Part shown: positions 53,781 to 59,800 of the stretch, in pieces
How the letters are laid out: each line of letters opens with the position of its first letter
Position numbering within the stretch: position 1 is the first letter of the stretch
NCBI GenBank assembly: GCA_023079485.1
Contig: CM041089.1
Location: forward strand, 14,727,660-14,791,659
Direction of reading: 5' to 3'
From: Archilochus colubris
Taxonomy: Eukaryota > Chordata > Aves > Apodiformes > Trochilidae
Length of the DNA stretch: 64,000 nucleotides
The notes under the pieces: generated by a model
What the model saw: only the letters and a program-made list of their open reading frames with translations
The model's database searches: none
What the model was told of the DNA's origin: nothing
Made by a program: the position numbers and the translations under genes

Positions 53781-54810
53781 GGGGACTGTGAGGGGACTGG
53801 GTGGGGACTGGGTGGGGACTGGGTGGGGACTGGGTGGGGACTGGGTGGGGACTGGGTGGGGACTGGGAGGTGACCGGGAGGGGACTGGGAGGGGACTGGG
53901 AGGAAGTGGGAGGTGACCGGGAGGGGACTGGGTTCGTGACTGGGTTGGGACTGGGAGCGGACTGGGTGGGGACTGGGAGGGGACTGGGAGGAAATGGGAT
54001 GGGACTTTGAGGGGACAGGGAGGAACTAGGAGGAACTGGGAGGGGACGGGGAGGGGACTGGGAGGGTAGTGGGAGGGGACTGGGTTGGGACTGGGTCAGG
54101 ACTGTGTGGGGACTGAGTGGGGGAGGAAGGGAACTGGGAGGAATGGAAGGGACTTGGTGGGTAGTGGTTGGGGACTGGGTAGGAACTGGGAGAGGACTGG
54201 GAGGGGACTGCTGGGAAGTGGGAGGAACTGAGTAACTGAGGAACTGGGAGGGGACTGGTTGGGGACTGGGTGGGGACTGGGAGCGGACTGGGAGCGGACT
54301 GGGAGCGGACTGGGAGCGGACTGGGACGAAGTGCGAGGAAGTGGGAGGAACTGAGGAACTGGGAGGGGACTGGGAGGGGACTGGGTGGGGACTGGGTGGG
54401 GACAGGAAGGGAACTGGGAGGTACCAGGAGGTACCGGGAGGGACCGGGAGGGACCGGGAGGGACTGGGAGGGACTGGGAGGGACTGGGAGGGACTGTGTG
54501 GGTAGTGGGTGTGGACTGGGTGGTGACTGGGAGGGGACTGGGTGGGGACTGGGAGGAACTGGGAGGAACTGGGAGGAACTGGGAGGAACTGGGAGGGGAC
54601 TTGGAGGGGACTTGGAGTGGACGGGGAGGGGTCGGGGAGGGGACGGGGTGGGGACTGGGACGGTACTCGGACGGGACTGGGACGGGACTGGGTGGGGATA
54701 GGAATGGAACAGGGAGGGACTGGGAGGGAATATTTGGGTAGTGGGTGGGGACTGGGTGGGGACGGGGAGGGGGAGGGTGCAGGGAGGGCACGGGGAGGGG
54801 ACCGGGAGGG

Positions 54811-55004
54811 AAGTGGGAGGAAGTGGGAGGAAGTGGGAGGAAGTGGGAGGAAGTGGGAGGAAGTGGGAGGAAGTGGGAGGAAGTGGGTGGGGACTGGGAG
54901 GAAGTGGGAGGGGACTGGGAGGAAGTGGGAGGGGACTGGGAGGAAGTGGGAGGGGACTGGGAGGAAGTGGGAGGGGACTGGGAGGAAGTGGGAGGGGACT
55001 GGGA
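54811..55004 (+). repeat. Nested subarray: 8 x 10 bp followed by 5 x 21 bp
   Basis: Eight 10-bp AAGTGGGAGG units (54,811-54,890) are followed by five copies of a 21-bp unit beginning at 54,900, 54,921, 54,942, 54,963 and 54,984. The 21-bp unit is one 10-bp plus one 11-bp basic unit. This shows how a compound unit can become the new repeat period. Confidence 0.9.
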
Positions 55005-57210
55005 TGGGACTTGTAGGGGACTGGGAGGAATTGGGAGGAACTAGGAGTAATTGAGGAACTGGGAGGGGACTGGGGGGGGACTGGGAGGGGACTGGGAGGG
55101 GACTGGGAGGGCCTTGGTGGAGACTGAGAGGGAACTGGGGGGATCTGGGGGGAACTGAGGAACTGGGAGGGGACTGGGTGGGGACTGGGCGGGGACAGGT
55201 ATGGAACTGGGAGGGACTTGGAGGGAATGGGTGGGTAATGGGTGGGGACTGGGTGAAGTCTGGGTAGGGACTGGAAAGGGACTGGAAACGGACTGGGTGG
55301 GGAGTGGGCTGGGACAGGAATGGAACTGGGAGGGACTAGGCGGGAATGGGTGGATAGTGGTTTGAGACTGGGTGGGTAGTGGGTGGGGACTGCATGGGGA
55401 CTGGGAGGGGCTTGGGAGGAATTTGGAGCAATTGAGGAACTAGGAGGGGACTGGGAGGGGACTGGGTGGGGATTGGATGGGGACTGGGTGGGGACTGGTT
55501 AGGAACGGGGAGGGGACTGGGAGGGGACATGGAGGGGAGTGGGAGAAATTGGGGGGATCTGGGAGGAAGTGAGGGTCTGGGAGGGGACTGGCAGGGGACT
55601 GGGAGGGGACTGGGAGGAACTGGGAGGGGTCTGGGTGGGGACTGGGAGTGGACTGGGGGGAACTGGGGGGAACTGGGGGGGGAGTGAGATGGCACTGGGT
55701 GGGGACTGGGAGGAAGTGGGAGGAAGTCGGAGGATGTGGGAGGAACTGAGGAACTGGGAGGGGACGGGGTGGGGACTGGGTGGGGACTGGGTGTGTAGTG
55801 GGTGGGGACTGGGTTGAGACTGGGAGGAATTGGGAGGTGACTGGGAGGGGACTGGGGTCTTAACTGGGTGGGGACTGGGAGCAGACTGGGAGGGGACTGG
55901 GTGGGGACTGGGAGGGGACGGGGTGGGGACGGGGTGGGGACGGGGTGGGGACTGGGTGGGGACTGGGAGGGGACTGGGAGCAGAAGGGGAGGGACTGGGA
56001 AAGGACGGGAAGAGGATTGGGAGGGGACTGGGAGGGGAATGACTGGGGACTGGCTGGGGTCTAGGAGGAACTGGGAGGAACTTGGAGGGGACTGGGAGGG
56101 GACTGGGAGGAACTGAGTAACTGAGGAACTGGTAGGGGACAGGAGGGGAAGTGGTAGGAATTGGAAGGGACTGGGAGGTACTGGGTGGGTAGTTGGTGGG
56201 GACTGGGTGGAGACAGGGTGGGGACTGTGTAGGAACTTGGAAGGGACTTGGAGGAAGTGGGAGGGGACTATGTGTGGACTGGGTGGAGACTGGGAGAGGA
56301 CTGAGAATGGAATGGATGGGACTGGGAGGGGACTGCGTGGGGACTGGGAGAGGACCGGGAGGAACTGGGAGGAGCAGGGAAGGGACCGGGAGGAACTGGG
56401 AAGTGACTGGGTGGGGACTGGGTTTGACTGGGAGGGACTGGGTGGGGACTGGGAGGGAGGAACTGGGAGGGGACTTTGTGAGGACTGGGTGGGAGCAACT
56501 GGGAGGGGACTGGGGTGGGAATGGGCGGGGGACTCGGCGGGGACTGGATGGGGACTGGGAGGGGACTGGGATGGGACTGGCGGGGAATGGCGGGGGACTT
56601 GTGGGGGACTGGTGGGAAGACTGGGTAGGGACTGGGAGTGGACTGGCAGGGATTGCGAGGAACTGGGAGGGGACTGGGTGGGGACTGGGAGGGACATGGG
56701 GGGACTGGGAGGGGACTGGGAGGGGACTGGGAGGGGATTTGGATGGACTGGGTGGGGACTGGGAGAGGACTGGGTGGAGACTGGGAGAGGACTGGGAGAG
56801 TACGTGGTTGGGACTGGGAGAGGACTGGGAGGATCTGGGAGGGGACGGGGTGGGGACGGGGAGGGATTGGGAGGGAATGTAAGGGGACTTAGCGGGGAGT
56901 GGGTGGGGACTGGGAAGGAATGGGAAGGAATGGGAGTGGGAGGAACTGGGAGGGGAACAGGGAGGGGTTGTGAAGGGACTGGGCGGGGACTGGGAGAAGA
57001 ATGGGAGGGAATGGGAAGGAATGGGAGGGGACTGGGAGGGGAATTCGAATGGAATTGTAGGGGAATTGGAGGGGACTGGGACGAGACAAGATGGGGACTG
57101 GGAGGGGACTTGAAGCAACTGGGAGGGGACTGGGAGGTGACGGGGAGGGAGAGGGAAGGGACAGGGAGGAACTGGGAAGGGACAGGGAGGAACTGGGAAG
57201 GGACAGGGAG

Positions 57211-57300
57211 GAAGTGGCAGGAAGTGGCAGGAAGTGGCAGGAAGTGGCAGGAAGTGGCAGGAAGTGGCAGGAAGTGGCAGGAAGTGGCAGGAAGTGGCAG
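57211..57300 (+). repeat. Terminal 10-bp subarray GAAGTGGCAG, nine perfect copies
   Basis: Nine perfect tandem copies of GAAGTGGCAG lie about 85 bp inside the right end of the minisatellite. The GGCAG step is rare elsewhere in the array. This is the most homogeneous stretch of its length in the window, which indicates very recent expansion next to the boundary. Confidence 0.95.
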
Positions 57301-57383
57301 GAAACGGGGATGAGGAAAGGGAGGGGGACTGGGAGGGAAATGGGAAGGGACTGGGAGAGGACTGGGAGCGGAATGGGAGCAAC

Positions 57384-57712
57384 TGGGGCATAGCAAGACG
57401 AACCTCTTTTAGGGTACGGCACTTCAAGGTTCAACGAGGTTTTCTAGCAGAGACTCAGGAAAAGTTCTTCAAGCCTATAGCCCACAGGGTTGACTAGCCT
57501 GGATCAGTGCTGCTGCTCTGAGACCAACTGATCTTTCTGCTGGCTAGCTCAGGAGTGAGCTGAGCCTGTGAGTTTGAGCCTCACCTTTTATTGGCCTCCT
57601 GGCCCTGCTCATGCGCAGTGGGTCCCACCCTAATTGGGCACAGGTGGGCTTGACACAAGCTGATGCTCACTCCCTGGGAATTAGTGGCACCTGGTTGCCT
57701 CGTTACACTACA
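57384..57712 (-). mobile_element. LTR-like sequence, minus strand, at the array boundary
   Basis: Read on the minus strand, this starts TGTAGTGTAACGAGGCAACC (from 57,712) and ends GCTATGCCCCA (57,384), so it has the TG...CA ends typical of an LTR. Inside lie CCACCTGTGCCCAATTAGGG, GGAGGCCAATAAAAGGTGAG (polyadenylation signal) and CAGCTCACTCC. The nearby 208-bp LTRs have the same elements in the same order (TGTAGAG, CCACCTGTGCC, GGCCAATAAAGGTG, AGCTCACTC), so the two families are related. The left end is uncertain because the final bases blend into the minisatellite. No matching target-site duplication is seen: the left flank is GAGCAAC and the right flank is GGGTTCC. It may be a solo LTR or the 5' LTR of a provirus whose interior was lost. 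The protein-coding part is absent. Confidence 0.75.
57587..57592 (-). terminator. Polyadenylation signal of the minus-strand LTR
   Basis: AATAAA on the minus strand (TTTATT on plus), within GGCCAATAAAAGG. It lies in the middle of the LTR-like sequence, where the R region of a retroviral LTR would be expected. Confidence 0.65.
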
Positions 57713-57833
57713 GGGTTCCATGTGAGGGTTAAGGCCAGCCAAAGTTTTCAGTGGTCACTCTTTGCATCAGTTTGCCAGTCCCGATTGTTGGGACTTTCGG
57801 GACCCCAGGTAGCAATAGGGGAAAATGGCCGCT
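57713..57833 (+). repeat. First 192-bp satellite monomer, left part
   Basis: The sequence from GGGTTCCATGTGAGGG to ATGGCCGCT matches the corresponding part of the 192-bp satellite monomer. The monomer's left end (GGTGGTGCTGTGGGTA in other copies) is replaced by the minus-strand LTR. Its right end resumes at 58,910, beyond the inserted retroelement. It belongs to the GCAATAGGGGAAAATGG subfamily, like its neighbours. Confidence 0.9.
57828..57833. repeat. Left target-site duplication GCCGCT
   Basis: GCCGCT lies immediately before the 5' LTR and is repeated immediately after the 3' LTR at 58,910-58,915. In uninterrupted satellite monomers this hexamer occurs once, in AAAACGGCCGCTTCGGG, which confirms that the second copy arose on insertion. 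A 6-bp duplication is typical of class II (ERVK-like) integrases. Confidence 0.92.
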
Positions 57834-58041
57834 TGTAGAGCAACAAGATAAACCAAGTGCCTCGAGTTGCCAAAGAGTGGGTGTGAGTCCACCTGTGCCT
57901 GGTTAGGGCAGGCCCCCTATTACCAGGGGGCCAATAAAGGTGGGACACACACCCACAGAGAGAAGCTCACTCTTGTGCAAGGCCATGGAGAGACCAGCTG
58001 CTTGTCGAGCCTCAAGAGCAAGAAAGGCTCCTCCCGTCGCA
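57834..58041 (+). repeat. 5' LTR (208 bp)
   Basis: This LTR starts TGTAGAGCAACAAG and ends CTCCTCCCGTCGCA. It contains CCACCTGTGCCTGG, an inverted GGCCCCC/GGGGGCC pair around TATTACCA, AATAAA at 57,933, and a GAGAGACCAGCTGC segment near its end. It is the same length as the 3' LTR with no gaps. The last six bases (GTCGCA against ACGACA) account for four of the 15 differences. Confidence 0.93.
57933..57938 (+). terminator. Polyadenylation signal in the 5' LTR
   Basis: AATAAA lies within GGGGGCCAATAAAGGTGGG, right after a short inverted repeat. The corresponding bases in the 3' LTR read AAAAAA, so the copy that would normally end the transcript has lost the signal. Confidence 0.7.
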
Positions 58042-58043
58042 TT

Positions 58044-58061
58044 TTGTGGAGAATGCAGGCA
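58044..58061 (+). other. Candidate primer binding site, tRNA-Ala-like
   Basis: Two bases after the 5' LTR the sequence reads TTGTGGAGAATGCAGGCA. From memory, the 3' end of a vertebrate tRNA-Ala (acceptor end ATTCTCCA plus CCA) would give the complement TGGTGGAGAATGCGGGCA, which matches at 16 of 18 bases. The position is right for a primer binding site. The tRNA assignment rests on recalled tRNA sequence and should be compared with real tRNA genes. Confidence 0.6.
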
Positions 58062-58664
58062 ACATACAGACATCTAAAGAAGCAGCAGTGTGAGGAGCTG
58101 GCAACAGGAACATTCTCCTTGATTTGAAAAAAGTGTCTGGGCTAACACTCTCCCTGAAAGGTATGACCAGCAAGCTCTTTGGATTGGAAACCCGTGAGCA
58201 GAAGGAAGCCAAGATAAGGATTCTCTCTTAGGAAACCCCTGAGCAGAGGGAAGCCAGGAGGATGGAATCCCATGAGGAAGGGTTAAAACCTGTGTATGGA
58301 ATCCCATGAGGAAGGGTTAAATCCTGTAATCCCATGAGGAACCAGCAAGCTCTTTGGAAACCCCTGAGCAGAGGGAAGCCAAGAGAAGAGCAGATAAAGG
58401 AGGGAGAAGTATAACTCAAGTTGGAAAGGCAGAGAGTTTGTGAAAAGTGCCTGGGCTGACATTGAACATTTTGCCTAGGCTTCAGCAGTGTGAGAAGCTA
58501 GGGTTAAATCCCGTAAGCTATAAGTGTATGTTTGTGTCACTCGAAAAAAATGTGTAAAAATCTTGTAATCAGTGTTGTGTCAGTCCAAAAAAAAAAAAAA
58601 AAAAAAAAATGTTTGTAAGCTAGGGAAAACTGGGAAAGCTTTGCTGTATAACAAAGGGTTGAAT
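58062..58664 (+). other. Non-coding interior of the retroelement
   Basis: No long open frame and no retroviral motif is visible. The interior is built partly from short diverged repeats. GGAAACCCSTGAGCAGA followed by GGAAGCCA occurs at 58,186, 58,231 and 58,356. GGAATCCCATGAGGAAGGG occurs at 58,264 and 58,298, with a fragment near 58,328. ACCAGCAAGCTCTTTGG occurs at 58,166 and again near 58,341. Two A runs are present, 23 bases at 58,587-58,609 and 16 bases at 58,670-58,685. This pattern suggests replacement of the coding region by locally amplified non-coding sequence. Confidence 0.8.
58587..58609 (+). repeat. A23 homopolymer inside the retroelement
   Basis: An uninterrupted run of 23 adenines sits in the 3' part of the interior, flanked by GTCAGTCC and TGTTTGTAAGC. 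It could be an expanded microsatellite or the remains of a poly(A) tail captured during recombination. Confidence 0.9.
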
Positions 58665-58669
58665 CCTGT

Positions 58670-58701
58670 AAAAAAAAAAAAAAAAGGGGGGGAGGCAGAA
58701 A
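58670..58701 (+). other. Polypurine tract before the 3' LTR
   Basis: A16 followed by seven Gs and AGGCAGAAA ends one base before the 3' LTR begins with TGTAGAG. Except for one C at 58,696 the stretch is all purine. This is the expected position and composition of the plus-strand primer tract of a retroelement. Confidence 0.85.
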
Positions 58702-58909
58702 TGTAGAGAAACAAGATAAACCAGGTGCCTCGAGTGGCCAAAGAGTGGATGTGAGTCCACCTGTGCCTGGTTAGGGCAGGCCCCCTGTTACCAGGGGGCC
58801 AAAAAAGGTGGGACACACACCCACAGAGAGCAGCTCACTCTTGTCGGAGGCCATGGAGAGACCAGCTGCTTGTCGAGCCTCAGGAGCAAGAAAGGCTCCT
58901 CCCACGACA
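58702..58909 (+). repeat. 3' LTR (208 bp)
   Basis: This LTR starts TGTAGAGAAACAAG and ends CTCCTCCCACGACA, giving TGT...ACA inverted ends. It aligns without gaps to the 5' LTR with 15 mismatches. The polyadenylation signal seen in the 5' LTR is altered to AAAAAA here. Confidence 0.93.
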
Positions 58910-58915
58910 GCCGCT
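58910..58915. repeat. Right target-site duplication GCCGCT
   Basis: This hexamer directly follows the 3' LTR and is identical to 57,828-57,833. The satellite then resumes as TAGGGCTGGTAGATTCAAGG, in phase with the broken monomer. Confidence 0.92.
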
Positions 58916-59800
58916 TAGGGCTGGTAGATTCAAGGTTAGTGATCAAACGGAAACCCGTAGGCTGTCTGTTGGTGGTGCTGTGGGTAGGGTTCTACGTGAG
59001 GGTTAAGACCAGCCAAAGTTTCCAGAGGTCACTCTTTGCATTTGTTTGCCAGTCCCGATTGTTTGGACTTTCGGGACCCCATTCAGCAGTAGGGGAAAAT
59101 GGCCACTTTTGGCTGGTAGATTAAAGGTTGGTGGTCAAACGGAAACCTGTAGGCTGACTGTTGGTGGTTCTGTGGGTAGGGTTCCATGTGAGGGTTAAGG
59201 CCAGCCAAAGTTTTCAGTGGTCACTCTTTGCATTTGTTTGCCAGTCCCGTTTGTTCGGACTTTCGGGACCCTATTCAGGAAAAGGGGAAAATGGCTGCTT
59301 CGGGCTGGTAGATTCAAGGTTGGTAGTCAAACAGAAAACCGTAGGCCGACTGTTGGTGGTGCTGTGGGTAGGGTTCCGTGTGAGGGTTAGGGCAAGCCGA
59401 AGTTTTCAGTGGCCACTCTTTGCATTTGTTTGCAAGTACCGATTGTTCAGACTTTCGGGACCCCATGTAGCAATAGGGGAAGATGGCCGCTTCGGGCTGG
59501 TAGATTCAAGGTTTTTGGTAAAACGGAAACCGTAGGCCGACTGTTGGTGGTGCTGTGGGTAGGGTTCCATGTGAGGGTTAAGGCCAGCCAAAGTTTTCAG
59601 TGGTCACTCTTTGCATTTGTTTGCCAGTCCCGATTGTTCGGACTTCCGGAACCCCATGTAGCAATAGGGGAAAATGGCCGCTTCGGGCTGGTAGATTCAA
59701 GGTTGGTGGTCAAACGGAAACTGGTAGGCCGACTGCTGGTGGTGCTGTGGGTAGGGTTCCATGTGAGGCTAGGGCCAGACAAAGTTTTCAGTGGCCACTC
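58916..59800 (+). repeat. Satellite subfamily 1 (array edge)
   Basis: About five monomers next to the retroelement share GCAATAGGGGAAAATGG, TTTGCCAGTCCCGATTG, CTTTCGGGACCCC and GGTCAAACGGAAACC. The split monomer at 57,713 belongs to the same group. These differ consistently from the monomers to the right. Confidence 0.85.

Larger units (their letters stand above)
1..57383 (+). repeat. Giant G-rich 11-bp minisatellite array
   Basis: The whole interval is built from one short unit. The commonest form is 11 bp, GGGWGGGGACT (W = A or T). Frequent variants are 10-bp GGGAGGGACT, GGGAGGAACT and GGGAGGAAGT, 11-bp GGGAGCAGACT, and 12-bp forms with one more G. The plus strand is almost entirely G, A and T, with C mainly in the ACTG step, so G is strongly concentrated on one strand. 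Almost any 25-bp stretch contains four runs of three or more Gs, the general G-quadruplex pattern. The array is already under way at base 1, so its true length exceeds 57 kb. No unique sequence of 100 bp or more interrupts it. Long open frames occur on both strands but follow from the unit and are not called as genes. It resembles a mega-VNTR; a function is not visible. Confidence 0.97.
57834..58909 (+). mobile_element. Complete small non-coding LTR retroelement
   Basis: This 1,076-bp element has two 208-bp LTRs, a 660-bp interior, a candidate primer binding site just after the 5' LTR, and a purine tract just before the 3' LTR. It is flanked by a 6-bp target-site duplication inside a satellite monomer. 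The interior has no open frame resembling gag, protease, polymerase or envelope, so it would have needed enzymes from another element. The two LTRs differ at 15 of 208 positions in a gap-free alignment, so the insertion is not recent. It resembles the short, non-autonomous elements called TRIMs, or an internally deleted endogenous retrovirus. The family name is not recognised. Confidence 0.9.

Noticed and set aside
1..57383. Immunoglobulin switch region
   Set aside because: G-rich asymmetric repeats with occasional GAGCTGGG steps recall switch regions. But AGCT is rare, the array is far too long, and no immunoglobulin constant-region exon is present in the window.
1..57383. Telomere or subtelomeric TTAGGG array
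   Set aside because: The unit is GGGWGGGGACT. TTAGGG tandem copies are not seen anywhere in this part.
1..57383. Inverted copies or hairpin-forming palindromes in the minisatellite
   Set aside because: I looked for C-rich blocks on the plus strand that would mark an inversion and found none longer than a few bases.
58042..58701. Remnant gag or pol in the retroelement interior
   Set aside because: All frames are short and interrupted, and the interior consists of short diverged repeats and A runs. No zinc-knuckle, protease or polymerase motif could be found.
59240..59275. CENP-B box in the 192-bp satellite (TTCGGACTTTCGGGA region)
   Set aside because: The core TTCG....A..CGGG needs an A and spacing that are not met; GTTCGGACTTTCGGGACC is one base short and lacks the A. 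The reverse strand does not match either.
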